A stretch of 64,000 bases of DNA from an uncultured Clostridia bacterium (GCA_937930535.1 CALGKJ010000016.1:51948-115947); one strand, 5' to 3'; positions 1-9,229 are shown, counted from the stretch's first letter. A program made the numbers and translations. Notes: a model not told the origin generated them from the letters alone.

Positions 1-498
1 TTTTCGCTTATATATAACATTGACTTCTTCAGTCTCAGAATTTGAAAATACAAAGAAACTGTGTCCTAAAAGCTCCATCTGCATCGCTGCCTCTTCTATA
101 GGCATGGGCTTCATAGCAAACTTTTTAGATCTTACTATCTTTGCGTCTAATTCCTCAAGCTCCTCGTCGTGAGGTATAACCCAATTTTCGAACCTAATAT
201 TTGCGTCCTTATGTCTCCTTTCAAGTTTTGTCTTTTGTTTTCTCATCTGTCTTTCTAATTTTTCAATTACGTTATCTATGGAAGCATACATATCCTCGGT
301 AGCTTCTTCTCCCCTTAAGATAACTCCATTAAATGGAATCGTAACTTCAATAATATGCCTATTCTTTTCAACACTTAAAGTTGCGTGAGCCTCTATATTA
401 GATCCAAAATACCTTTCAAACTTTGAAAGCTTATTTGATACCCTTTCCTTTAGAGCCTCAGTGACATTCATATTTTTACCGCTTACTATAATACGCAT
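1..498 (-). CDS. hpf: Ribosome hibernation promoting factor, long form (3' end beyond window edge)
   Basis: Reverse-strand reading from ATG at 498 gives MRIIVSGKNMNVTEALKERVSNKLSKFERYFGSNIEAHATLSVEKNRHIIEVTIPFNGVILRGEEATEDMYASIDNVIEKLERQMRKQK..., typical RaiA/HPF; runs off the left edge. Confidence 0.93.
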   Translation of the reverse strand, partial: MRIIVSGKNMNVTEALKERVSNKLSKFERYFGSNIEAHATLSVEKNRHIIEVTIPFNGVILRGEEATEDMYASIDNVIEKLERQMRKQKTKLERRHKDANIRFENWVIPHDEELEELDAKIVRSKKFAMKPMPIEEAAMQMELLGHSFFVFSNSETEEVNVIYKRK

Positions 499-1108
499 AA
501 ATACATCTCCTTTCGCAACTATTATGCTACTGTATATATTTATTTTATTCTACATTTACACGAATAATCCTGCTAATTTTTCAAATTTTCTAATAATATA
601 CCAGTATGTCCTTTATAAACTATACGATAGCATTATTATATTCAAGGTTTTTACAAATATACAAACTGAAATCTGATTTTATCTGACAAATACTCCTTAT
701 ACCTATAGGGTTTTTAGCTCAAAACTTATAGATAACCGCAAGTTTTATACATCATTCACATTTTATCGAAAATATATGCAAATAATGTCCTAATGATATT
801 TAACCTTGGCTTTCTATACAGTGTCTGAATATATTATGTAAAGCGAACTATCAAATCTATACACACTGCTAGAGTTGTTGATTTGGAATAGTTTTAGACT
901 AATGCATTTTTTAACACAAACATTTATTATCAGCCTTAGTCTGTGGATAATGTGCATAACTCTGTTGATAACTTGCTTTCCAAGGCTCTATCTGTTGAAA
1001 GAATTGTGGATTAATTGTTAAGTATTCTGTTGTCCACCGAACACTTTGTAAAATCTTTATATATTTATACAGTCGAATGTTGTAATTATCCAGCGAAAAA
1101 TGTAATAA

Positions 1109-1137
1109 AAAAACCGCCTGTTTAGGCGGCTGTTTTA
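1109..1137 (-). terminator. Rho-independent terminator after zinc-ribbon gene
   Basis: ccgcct-gttt-aggcgg hairpin followed on the minus strand by a T-run. Confidence 0.75.
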
Positions 1138-1419
1138 TTATCTTCTTGTTTCAAAGCACTCTTTGCAGTATACTGGTCTTTCTTTTGTTGGCTTGAATGG
1201 TATTTGTGTATCTCTACCACATTCAGCACATACTGCTTCAAACATTACTTTTTCTCTTCTTGCTCCGTTGTTGTTTGCGTTCTTTCTTGAAACTCTGCAA
1301 TCTTTGCATCTTGCAGGTTCATTTTGGAACCCCTTTTCTGCATAGAATTCTTGTTCACCTACTGTGAATACGAACTCACTTCCGCAATCTTTACAAACTA
1401 AATTTTTGTCCTGATACAT
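1138..1419 (-). CDS. Zinc-ribbon domain protein with paired CxxC motifs
   Basis: CKDCGSEFVF...CKDCR and CAECGRDTQIPFKPTKERPVYCKEC motifs; GGAGGG-like SD. Confidence 0.85.
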   Translation of the reverse strand: MYQDKNLVCKDCGSEFVFTVGEQEFYAEKGFQNEPARCKDCRVSRKNANNNGARREKVMFEAVCAECGRDTQIPFKPTKERPVYCKECFETRR

Positions 1420-1439
1420 GTAAAAATCCCTCTTTCCTT

Positions 1440-1760
1440 CTAGGGTGGTGTTGGCTTGCAGAACTTTCTGGGATTTCTAAAGACCAGGAAAGATGTTCTT
1501 GCACCCGCACTCATACCCGTATTTTATTCTTGTGGTTATTATTTCTAGCTGACCTGGTTTTTTACCCCACACCCGCCGTCTGGAAGGTTCGCTACTAAGA
1601 ATTAACTCCTCACTACTACCACTCTCATTCACCATAAATTGTCTATGCATGAATGGACGGACTTACATCTAAACCGCACCATGCTCACAGGAATTTTTCC
1701 TGCTTACGTGGATCGTTTCGCCTGCGGCTGGCATCGATTTTCAACCACAGACCTAGATAA
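1440..1760 (-). ncRNA. Candidate structured RNA, possibly raiA-motif RNA
   Basis: Non-coding block clearly GC-richer than its AT-rich flanks, with many short self-complementary segments; upstream of the zinc-ribbon gene and raiA/hpf on the same strand. Family assignment rests on genomic context, not covariance. Confidence 0.5.
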
Positions 1761-1864
1761 TGAACCACAAATATTATTATATAATTATATTGTTGAATAC
1801 ACAAGTACTTTTGTGTATTTTTAGCAATAATTTGCATATTTGAAACTAACTTTGTAACCTGCAT

Positions 1865-2338
1865 TTATTTTTTTCTATCTATATAGACACCATCAGTATT
1901 AATTATAGGAGTATCATAGGCTTTTAACGACTTTTTACCAGCCTTAAGCTGCTTCATCTCCAGCTTTAGGCTATCCATAAGAGTATTTAACTTCTGATTG
2001 TTGTCGTTTTCCAATGTAATTATTTTCTCTGCAAGCTTCATTATAGCTGCTACTTTTTTCTTAAGCTCGCCTAATGTTGGATATTTTTGTATATCCGCCT
2101 TTTCTAAGCTGTCTATTTGCAAAGTCTTCTTTAACATCTCAGACTGCTGCTTAAAAGCTAAGTCTATTGAGTCTATCTTATCAATGATCTGTTGTTTTTC
2201 ATTTACCAGTATTTCTATATTGTCTGCTGTATTATTCTCTATATCATGCTTTTGTCTATTTGTTATATTATATATTTCATTGAAATATTCAATTTTTTTA
2301 TCTAAAAGATTATGAAGATTTAATATTGCCTGCTCCAT
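1865..2338 (-). CDS. Coiled-coil flagellar export chaperone-like protein (FliT/FlgN-like) downstream of fliS
   Basis: 157 aa helical protein in the fliD-fliS gene order; weak sequence signature. Confidence 0.5.
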   Translation of the reverse strand: MEQAILNLHNLLDKKIEYFNEIYNITNRQKHDIENNTADNIEILVNEKQQIIDKIDSIDLAFKQQSEMLKKTLQIDSLEKADIQKYPTLGELKKKVAAIMKLAEKIITLENDNNQKLNTLMDSLKLEMKQLKAGKKSLKAYDTPIINTDGVYIDRKK

Positions 2339-2351
2339 TTACTCACCTTCC

Positions 2352-2399
2352 TATGGATAACCAACTGGAAAATTTAAATTTTGAAGTTGGCTCTTTATA
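2352..2399. repeat. Compact copy of repeat family B
   Basis: TATGGATAACCAACT...AGTTGGCTCTTTATA inverted termini. Confidence 0.5.
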
Positions 2400-2450
2400 G
2401 ACAAATTGCTATAAAATTATATAAGGACATATATATGTCCTTATATACTA

Positions 2451-2843
2451 TTACTTATTAACAACCTGCTGTTTTGCTATTTTCATCGCCTGTGACCATG
2501 TGTCTCTAAGATCCTCTGCGTAGCCAAGTACTTCCTCGACTATTGCTTTATCTTTCTTGACGTTAGCTTCAGTAAGTTTCGTGTGCATATAGTCATACAT
2601 AGATAATAAGCTATTAGAAATTTTATAGCTGGAATTTAGCGTACACATAAATTCAGTTATAATATCTTGAGATCTTATTATGAAATTATGAGATTTTTGT
2701 ATGTTTTTCTCTTCAATACCTTGTATCGCCTGCTTTAGAAATCTTACTAATCCATTATACAGCATTAAAGTAAGGTCTTCTGGAGTAGATGTAGTAACTA
2801 TATTTTTCTGGTATTGCTGATAGGCATTGTTCATCATTGCCAT
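2451..2843 (-). CDS. fliS: Flagellar export chaperone FliS
   Basis: MNNAYQQYQKNIVTTSTPEDLTLMLYNGLVRFLKQA. Confidence 0.95.
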   Translation of the reverse strand: MAMMNNAYQQYQKNIVTTSTPEDLTLMLYNGLVRFLKQAIQGIEEKNIQKSHNFIIRSQDIITEFMCTLNSSYKISNSLLSMYDYMHTKLTEANVKKDKAIVEEVLGYAEDLRDTWSQAMKIAKQQVVNK

Positions 2844-2867
2844 TTATATTCCCCCCTAATAATCTTC

Positions 2868-4757
2868 CTACTGTCCGCCTGTTTGTTGTTGCAGCCAGAA
2901 ATTTTGTTTGCTCATCATATTCATGGCTTTTTCCATTTTTGCAAATTTCATATATAATCTATCTTCTTTAGTATATATCTTTCTTTCTAAGTCTGATATT
3001 AGCTTATCAGTTTTCGATATATCCCTGTCTATTGTATTAGAATATTCAGATGCATCTCCTATAATGCCAGCCTTTTCTAAAAGCCTTCCTTTTTTATTGG
3101 AAGAATCTCTATTAGTTCTAATGTTATCTTGAATTATATCTAATATCCTGTTTACAAATCCGTTTTCTTTATACCTTGCAGTTTTATCTGCCTCATTTAA
3201 CTCTGGAGAGTATCTGATTGCTGATTCCTGTGAAAATAGGTTCATTACCTTATCAGGTGTATTTCGCAAAGCCTCTTTTAGCTTGTCTTCGTTTATACTA
3301 AGTTTTCCTCTATCTGTATAATGGGTAGTTGATATACCTATAGCCGAAAGGTTAGCTGCTAATCCATCCACAAGTTCAATTGCTGACATTTTAAGGCTGA
3401 CAGCTATTGGTGATAATATGCTGTCGTTTCTTAGCAGCCCGGACTTAGCTTTTTCTTCCCATTTTGCAATTTCGCCTTCCTTCATGCTTTCTTTTTGTTC
3501 AGCAGTAAGAGGTAAAAAGCTTCTATACTTTTCTTCTGTAGTTTTCCTATTAAGTGCATCTATAAGCTCATTATATTTACCGATAAATGATTTTATCTTA
3601 TTAAAGGCTGTATCTACATCTTGTGACACGTTTACCTTTGTTTCAACGTCTTTTTCCTTTAATGTATATTCTACTCCATCAATAGTAAAAGTATTAGAGT
3701 CTCTTACTATGTTCGGTGTACCGTTTAACTCAAATACTGCGTCTGTTCCATTTGATATTGTTGTATTAGTGATCTTTAGGACACTATTTGCACCAAAAAA
3801 ATCACCGCTTATATTTTCAATCTCAATCGCTGCACCAGCACCAGTAGTATCCGATGTTAAAGTAAAGGAGTCTGTAACGTTGCTGTAGGACAGTGTAACG
3901 TTAGCAGCACTATTGTTTATTTCACTAATTACCTGAGTTAGCGTTTTTTGGTTTGCCTCAAAATTAAACTCAACGCCGTTTATTTTAAAATTTATATTGC
4001 CTGATAAGACAGTTTCCGTATTTAAATCACTTAATACTCTGCTTGTACTTATTCTATTTGATGCTCCATTACTAATCTTTAAACCGAATAGTGCATCATC
4101 CGTTGATCCCATAAGCATAGTCATGCTGCTGTTTGGAGCATCAAAAACCAGCATCGTATCAGTAACATCCTTATTTATTGATATTTTTCCGCTACCAAAA
4201 GCAGCATCAACCTTACTCTGGATCTCTGCTTTTAAGGTATCAATATCGTATGCTCCACCAGTTATAGTAATCATTTTAGTCTGTCCATTTAAATTAATGG
4301 AAAAGTTTTTGTCTGTAGCAAATTGAGAAAAATCTATAGCACTATTACTAGACAAAGTCTTTGTTACAGTGCCAGTGCTTGAGGCAGCAGCTGCTGTTGC
4401 AAGCTGTGTGGCCTTTATAGTATTACTGCCTATAATTGCACCACCTACAGCTTTTGCCGATACTGCATTTGCATTAGAAGAAACAGCACTGAAAGCCGTA
4501 TATGTGGATTTGTTCCTCATATTTGTATCAGGCTTTAAGATATCAAAATACTCATCCTTAAAGCCTCGTAAAAGGTTTGCTATTGACCTGTATTCTTCTT
4601 TCCTCCACTGCATAAGCTGCTTGTTTTGCTGTACCTTATCTATTTTCATTCTATCTGCCTTCAGCATATCTCGTATTATAGTATCTGTATCCAGTCCCGA
4701 GCTCATTCCAGATATTCTTAATCTGCTGTTCAACGCATTAATCATGCTATTAGACAT
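2868..4757 (-). CDS. fliD: Flagellar filament capping protein FliD
   Basis: RISGMSSGLDTDTIIRDMLKADRMKIDKVQQNKQLMQWRKEEYRSI N-terminus and C-terminal FliD features. Confidence 0.96.
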   Translation of the reverse strand: MSNSMINALNSRLRISGMSSGLDTDTIIRDMLKADRMKIDKVQQNKQLMQWRKEEYRSIANLLRGFKDEYFDILKPDTNMRNKSTYTAFSAVSSNANAVSAKAVGGAIIGSNTIKATQLATAAAASSTGTVTKTLSSNSAIDFSQFATDKNFSINLNGQTKMITITGGAYDIDTLKAEIQSKVDAAFGSGKISINKDVTDTMLVFDAPNSSMTMLMGSTDDALFGLKISNGASNRISTSRVLSDLNTETVLSGNINFKINGVEFNFEANQKTLTQVISEINNSAANVTLSYSNVTDSFTLTSDTTGAGAAIEIENISGDFFGANSVLKITNTTISNGTDAVFELNGTPNIVRDSNTFTIDGVEYTLKEKDVETKVNVSQDVDTAFNKIKSFIGKYNELIDALNRKTTEEKYRSFLPLTAEQKESMKEGEIAKWEEKAKSGLLRNDSILSPIAVSLKMSAIELVDGLAANLSAIGISTTHYTDRGKLSINEDKLKEALRNTPDKVMNLFSQESAIRYSPELNEADKTARYKENGFVNRILDIIQDNIRTNRDSSNKKGRLLEKAGIIGDASEYSNTIDRDISKTDKLISDLERKIYTKEDRLYMKFAKMEKAMNMMSKQNFWLQQQTGGQ

Positions 4758-4762
4758 TAAGA

Positions 4763-5170
4763 CTACCTCCTTTCATCTACAATTATGCCTGCTACTTCCC
4801 ACATTCTAGCTACTAAATCTAGTATTTTTTCAGGAGGGATCTCCCTTATTATCTCTTTTGTTTCACTGTTAATAACCTTTACCATAATTTGTTTTGTTTT
4901 TTCGTGTATTGAATACTCAAAGGTTTTATTTGCACCTATAATAGCTTTATTTGCGCGCTCTATTAGAGCTATCCAGTTTCGCTCATCTAATGACAGCTCT
5001 TGCTCTGGTTTATGAACAAAATCTGTATAGTTAGATTGCTCCGGTCTTATTTCAGTGACCTTAGTCTGCACGCTCGGTGCTACTGGCGTTTTTATTTTTT
5101 CAACAGTGCCGCTGCTTTGTGTACTACTATTATTATTGTAATTAGTTACTGCATTTACATTTATTTTCAT
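4763..5170 (-). CDS. flaG: FlaG family flagellar protein
   Basis: FEYSIHEKTKQIMVKVINSETKEIIREIPPEKILDLVARMWEVAGIIVDERR. Confidence 0.93.
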   Translation of the reverse strand: MKINVNAVTNYNNNSSTQSSGTVEKIKTPVAPSVQTKVTEIRPEQSNYTDFVHKPEQELSLDERNWIALIERANKAIIGANKTFEYSIHEKTKQIMVKVINSETKEIIREIPPEKILDLVARMWEVAGIIVDERR

Positions 5171-5212
5171 TACTATCCCTCCTTGGGTTTCAAATTCCGT
5201 TCCTTTATTATA

Positions 5213-5240
5213 TTATCGAAATTCTTAAAAGCTTTCTTTA
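5213..5240 (-). promoter_or_regulatory. Sigma-28/SigD-like promoter upstream of flaG-fliD-fliS
   Basis: Minus strand TAAA-N17-TCGATAA. Confidence 0.4.
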
Positions 5241-5245
5241 GTGAA

Positions 5246-5285
5246 AAAATAAAAAAACAGCTGAGACAAGCTGTTTTTTTATTTT
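5246..5285. terminator. Terminator hairpin between the kelch gene and flaG
   Basis: aaaaaaacagctgagacaagctgttttttta. Confidence 0.65.
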
Positions 5286-5368
5286 TTCACTAAATACTGT
5301 TATATTTTGAGTTATAAAAAAATTACACTATGGCATATTTGTATTAATCGTCAAAAATCATGTTTGAA

Positions 5369-6910
5369 TTATTGCTGTCCGCCTAGTATGGCTTGTAAAA
5401 TAGCCTGCACAATATTCGGTAAGTCAATAATGTCTTCAACTACGCCGCTTGAATCTGTATCTGGCTCATATATTCCCCACAAGCTGGACTGAGCATTAAA
5501 TAAACGACCGGCAATTGCTAAATCAGCTAGTGAAAATCTTCCATCTTTGTTAACATCACAGGGTGATTTTATAACTGTAAATGTTCTTCCTAAGCAAGCC
5601 GGAGTAATTTCATTACCAAACCCTTCCGCCAGTAAGCCAGATGACACTGATATATCTCCTGTTCCATTAACATTCTTTGCCTTAAAGGTGAGCTTTAAAA
5701 GCTGTACATTTCCATTTAATCCATTATCCATGCCCTTACTAGCTAATATGTATTTTGCTTGTCCTGATGTGTTTGTGTCGCTATGAAAAATTCCTAGTGC
5801 TGTTGGATTTAAAAGCTGTGAATTCATCAGCTCAAACAAATTAGTGTTATATGTAATATTTATATCCTCTGCATAGATATTTATTGCACCATCTACTGTA
5901 ACATATACATCGAATTGAGTGCCACCTCTTATTTCATAGCTGTTTGCTTCGGTATATAATGTAGGAATTTGTGGTTGTTCAAGAGTGAATTCTTCCACTG
6001 TTTTAAGTTGTGCTGTTGTAGCACCTCCTATAGCATATATTTTATTATTTACTGTAGTTGCACCTAAACCAAACCTTGCTGTCGGCATATTGGCTTTTGT
6101 TGCCCATGTATTTGTAATAGGATCATACTCTTCTACAGTGTTTTTGACACCGCCATTATATCCACCGATAACATATATTTTATTATTCAGCTCTGCTACT
6201 CCTAAATTCCATCTTGGTGTTGGCATACTTGCTTTAGCTGTCCAAGTATCAGTACTTGGATCATATTCTTCTACACTATTAGCTGCTCCGCTGCCCCCAA
6301 TAGCATATATTTTATCATTTACCACCGCTGCTCCAAAAATAGCTCTTGCTGTCGGCATGTTTGCTTTAGTTGTCCATGTATCTGTACTTGGGTCATATTC
6401 TTCCACTTTACTTAACTTACTTCCAGAAGGACCATTTCCGCCTATGGCATATATCTTGTTATTTACCACCGCTACTTCTAAACCATTCCTTCCGGTGGGC
6501 ATGCTTGCTTTAGTTGTCCATGTATCTGTACTTGGATCATACTCTTCCACTGTAGTTAACAAGCTTGAACTTGATCCATATCCACCAATAGCATATATCT
6601 TATTATTTACTACTGCTAGTCCTAAATTGTACCTTGCAGTTGGCATGTTAGCCTTAGCTACCCACCTATCTGTGCTAGGGTCATATTCCTCTACTCTTCT
6701 ATTGTCGCCCCCCGTGGCACCTCCGATAGCATATATTCTATTATTAACTGCCGCTACTTCTGCATAGGTTCTTGCAGTTAGCATGCTAGTCTTAGTAGTC
6801 CAACTACCTAAATTTTCCTCAGCATATACATTTACTTGCATACTGGTAAATAATAAACACATCACCAGCAATGATGCTAAAATTAAAGTTCCTAAGCGTT
6901 TTATTTTCAT
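5369..6910 (-). CDS. Secreted kelch-repeat protein with cohesin-like and C-terminal dockerin-like domain
   Basis: Signal peptide; about six kelch units (VEEYDPSTDTWTTKASMPTGR..VVNNKIYAIGG); cohesin-like segment; CDVNKDGRFSLADLAIAG and DTDSSGVVEDIIDLPNIVQAIL dockerin-like repeats. Confidence 0.85.
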   Translation of the reverse strand: MKIKRLGTLILASLLVMCLLFTSMQVNVYAEENLGSWTTKTSMLTARTYAEVAAVNNRIYAIGGATGGDNRRVEEYDPSTDRWVAKANMPTARYNLGLAVVNNKIYAIGGYGSSSSLLTTVEEYDPSTDTWTTKASMPTGRNGLEVAVVNNKIYAIGGNGPSGSKLSKVEEYDPSTDTWTTKANMPTARAIFGAAVVNDKIYAIGGSGAANSVEEYDPSTDTWTAKASMPTPRWNLGVAELNNKIYVIGGYNGGVKNTVEEYDPITNTWATKANMPTARFGLGATTVNNKIYAIGGATTAQLKTVEEFTLEQPQIPTLYTEANSYEIRGGTQFDVYVTVDGAINIYAEDINITYNTNLFELMNSQLLNPTALGIFHSDTNTSGQAKYILASKGMDNGLNGNVQLLKLTFKAKNVNGTGDISVSSGLLAEGFGNEITPACLGRTFTVIKSPCDVNKDGRFSLADLAIAGRLFNAQSSLWGIYEPDTDSSGVVEDIIDLPNIVQAILQAILGGQQ

Positions 6911-6970
6911 TGTTACCTCCTAAAATTTTATCAGTACAATTTAACTTTCCTCACATTTGCTTGACATGGT

Positions 6971-7003
6971 AAAAAGCCGCCGACTAACGTCGGGCGGCTT
7001 TTG
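6971..7003 (-). terminator. Flagellin gene terminator
   Basis: aaaaagccgccgactaacgtcgggcggctttt hairpin. Confidence 0.8.
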
Positions 7004-7041
7004 AGATAAACTCATTCAAGATAAAATTATCTAAATATGAA

Positions 7042-7809
7042 TTATCTTAATAATTGAAGAACGCCTTGTGGAGCTTGGTTAGCTTGTGCTAACATAGCTT
7101 GAGCTGCTTGTTGAAGGATGTTGTTCTTTGTGAACTCCATCATTTCCTTAGCCATATCAACGTCTCTGATTCTGGACTCTGCAGCTTGAAGGTTCTCTGA
7201 TGTTGTATTCAGGTTGTTAACAATATGCTCTAATCTGTTTTGGTGTGAACCAAATGTGGATCTTGCTGTATTGATAGTGTTTATTGATGTTTCGATATCA
7301 GAAGTACTTGATCCGCTTCCTAGAGATTGAGCTAAAACTTGGATACCAACAGCAAATGTATCTGTGTCATCATCACTGATTACTATGTTAATTGTTCCAC
7401 CAAAAGTATTTGTACTATTGAATTCTGTGCTAGCAATAATATTATCTATTTCTGTTCCTAGTTCAGTCATTTCTAGGTCAAGGTTTGAAATATCATCTGC
7501 GTTGTAAGTTCCGTTAGCTTTTTGTACAGAAAGCTCTTTTAATCTTACAAGCATTGAGCTTACTTCGTTTAATGCACCTTCTGCTGTTTGGATGTAAGAA
7601 ATACCATCTTGAGCATTTCTTGAAGCTTGGTTAAGACCTCTGATTTGACCTCTCATTTTTTCAGATATGGAAAGACCTGCTGCATCGTCTGCTGCTCTGT
7701 TTATTCTTAAACCTGATGATAATTTCTCCATTGATTTTGAAGCACCTAGATTGTTAACTCCTAATTGTCTGTGAGTATTCATAGCCATTAAATTATTGTT
7801 TATTCTCAT
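7042..7809 (-). CDS. Flagellin
   Basis: MRINNNLMAMNTHRQLGVNNLGASKSMEKLSSGLRINRAADDAAGLSISEKMRGQIRGL and C-terminal NILQQAAQAMLAQANQAPQGVLQLLR; start moved from 7881 to ATG at 7809 after GGAGGG SD. Confidence 0.97.
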   Translation of the reverse strand: MRINNNLMAMNTHRQLGVNNLGASKSMEKLSSGLRINRAADDAAGLSISEKMRGQIRGLNQASRNAQDGISYIQTAEGALNEVSSMLVRLKELSVQKANGTYNADDISNLDLEMTELGTEIDNIIASTEFNSTNTFGGTINIVISDDDTDTFAVGIQVLAQSLGSGSSTSDIETSINTINTARSTFGSHQNRLEHIVNNLNTTSENLQAAESRIRDVDMAKEMMEFTKNNILQQAAQAMLAQANQAPQGVLQLLR

Positions 7810-7814
7810 TATAG

Positions 7815-7851
7815 TTCCCTCCTTGAATTTTGAGTCAGGTTCCTTCCTGAC
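7815..7851 (-). promoter_or_regulatory. Predicted CsrA-binding leader of flagellin mRNA
   Basis: Minus-strand GTCAGG-AAGGAA-CCTGAC hairpin with GGA in the loop, plus a second GGA in the SD AAGGAGGG. Confidence 0.65.
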
Positions 7852-7917
7852 TATTATTTTTGCAATTTCATAATAAAACATGGGCCCTATGTTTTATTTG
7901 TTTTGCTTATATTATAT

Positions 7918-7944
7918 ATATCGGAGATATATAATATTACTTTA
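7918..7944 (-). promoter_or_regulatory. Sigma-28/SigD promoter of flagellin
   Basis: Minus strand TAAA-N15-TCCGATAT. Confidence 0.7.
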
Positions 7945-7972
7945 TAGGGTTTTGAAACTTTTTTTATAATTT

Positions 7973-8200
7973 TTATTTTTTTATAAGCTTTGTCAGTTCC
8001 GATAATAAAGATCCGCTGATATCAGTAGATTCAATATTTTCACTTTTAACCTGCTCCAGTAATTCTTTTCGCATTATTCTTATGCTTTTGGGAGCATTAA
8101 TACCTATTTTCACCTTATCTTCACTTACGTCTACTATGAAAATCTCTATGTCATCACCAATAAGAATAGTTTCATCTCTTTTCCTTGTAAGTACTAACAA
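7973..8200 (-). CDS. csrA: Carbon storage regulator CsrA
   Basis: MLVLTRKRDETILIGDDIEIFIVDVSEDKVKIGINAPKSI. Confidence 0.98.
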   Translation of the reverse strand: MLVLTRKRDETILIGDDIEIFIVDVSEDKVKIGINAPKSIRIMRKELLEQVKSENIESTDISGSLLSELTKLIKK

Positions 8201-8206
8201 AAACTA

Positions 8207-8635
8207 TCAGTCCTCCTTAACCAGTCTATGCTTAATAAGGTACTTATCTGACTCAAGGAGTTCTTGAGCTGCTTTTTTGTTTCTGGTATTGATTATTATA
8301 GGAGCTTTTAAATTAACAGTTGCATCTTTTATGTCTCCCTGGATATTTATTACTGCATATAAAGTAATTTCTTCTAGGTTGCATATATCTAGTTCTTTTA
8401 CTGTATCCTCACTAATTTCTATATCATAGTCCTCCTTTATTATAAAAGGAGACATGACTATAAAGCATACATTTTCTTCTTCTATAGACTGCAAATAGCT
8501 TACCATTGGATTTCCCTCCAATGGCATCATAACATATCTTTTTAAGCTTTTAAGCCCAGGTATCCCATTTTTAAAATGTATTATATCGTTTTCTTCTATA
8601 TTAATTTCTCCTAAAAACTTAGTTTTTATGTTCAT
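8207..8635 (-). CDS. fliW: Flagellar assembly factor FliW
   Basis: FLGEINIEENDIIHFKNGIPGLKSLKRYVMMPLEGNPMVSYLQSIEEENVCFIVMSPF. Confidence 0.96.
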   Translation of the reverse strand: MNIKTKFLGEINIEENDIIHFKNGIPGLKSLKRYVMMPLEGNPMVSYLQSIEEENVCFIVMSPFIIKEDYDIEISEDTVKELDICNLEEITLYAVINIQGDIKDATVNLKAPIIINTRNKKAAQELLESDKYLIKHRLVKED

Positions 8636-8671
8636 TATATTGATTCCCCCATTTTTACGGATTAAGGTCAA

Positions 8672-9229
8672 TTAAATGCTTTTGTCAAATTTATCACCAA
8701 TATATCTGATTTCCAGCTTCGGCTGTTGAAGTAAATATATTTCAACTCTGCCATTCTCAACATCAATTATTGGCTTATTAGGCTTTGTATGCACCTTTAC
8801 ATAACCATCCTCTACCTGTATATCTACAGTACCGCCTGTAAAGCTTATTTGCGGTCTGCTTTTAGGTGTAAGTGTAAAGTTGTAATCCAATTTGGACTCC
8901 ATATTATTAAATGCTATTTCTGCTATGGCATCTATTTTGTTTTCAATGGCAGCAAGCATATTGCCTTCCTCTGCTATTCGTGCTATTGCCTCAAAAGCGG
9001 CTTGTTTTCCAAGATCGGCATTAGTAGCTGTCAAGGTATTATTATCGGCTAAACCTGTTTCATTAAAGCACTGCTGCTGATCTATAACTACCTTTAGGTG
9101 TTCTGTTCTTATTTGCAGCTTTGCATCTTTTTTTTCTATTTCCATGTCAGCCTTTGGTTGTCTGATCTGCATTTTTGTATTTATTGTATTAATGCCTAGC
9201 TGTCCATTCACTCTGTTTATTTCAAACAT
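8672..9229 (-). CDS. DUF6470/YviE-like flagellar-region protein
   Basis: Position between fliW and flgL; INRVNGQLGINTINTKMQIRQPKADMEIEKKDAKLQI. Confidence 0.75.
   Translation of the reverse strand: MFEINRVNGQLGINTINTKMQIRQPKADMEIEKKDAKLQIRTEHLKVVIDQQQCFNETGLADNNTLTATNADLGKQAAFEAIARIAEEGNMLAAIENKIDAIAEIAFNNMESKLDYNFTLTPKSRPQISFTGGTVDIQVEDGYVKVHTKPNKPIIDVENGRVEIYLLQQPKLEIRYIGDKFDKSI

Noticed and set aside
461-676. 71-aa plus-strand ORF overlapping the hpf start
   Set aside because: AT-rich random ORF overlapping hpf antisense
3418-4326. Plus-strand ORFs opposite fliD
   Set aside because: Antisense to a clearly identified gene, hydrophobic shadow composition, no SD
5985-6767. 260-aa plus-strand ORF opposite the kelch gene
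   Set aside because: Antisense shadow of the kelch repeats; the repeated unit on the minus strand explains it
5985-6800. CRISPR-like regular spacing in 5985-6800
   Set aside because: Repeats are coding kelch units with protein-level periodicity and diverged intervals, no cas genes
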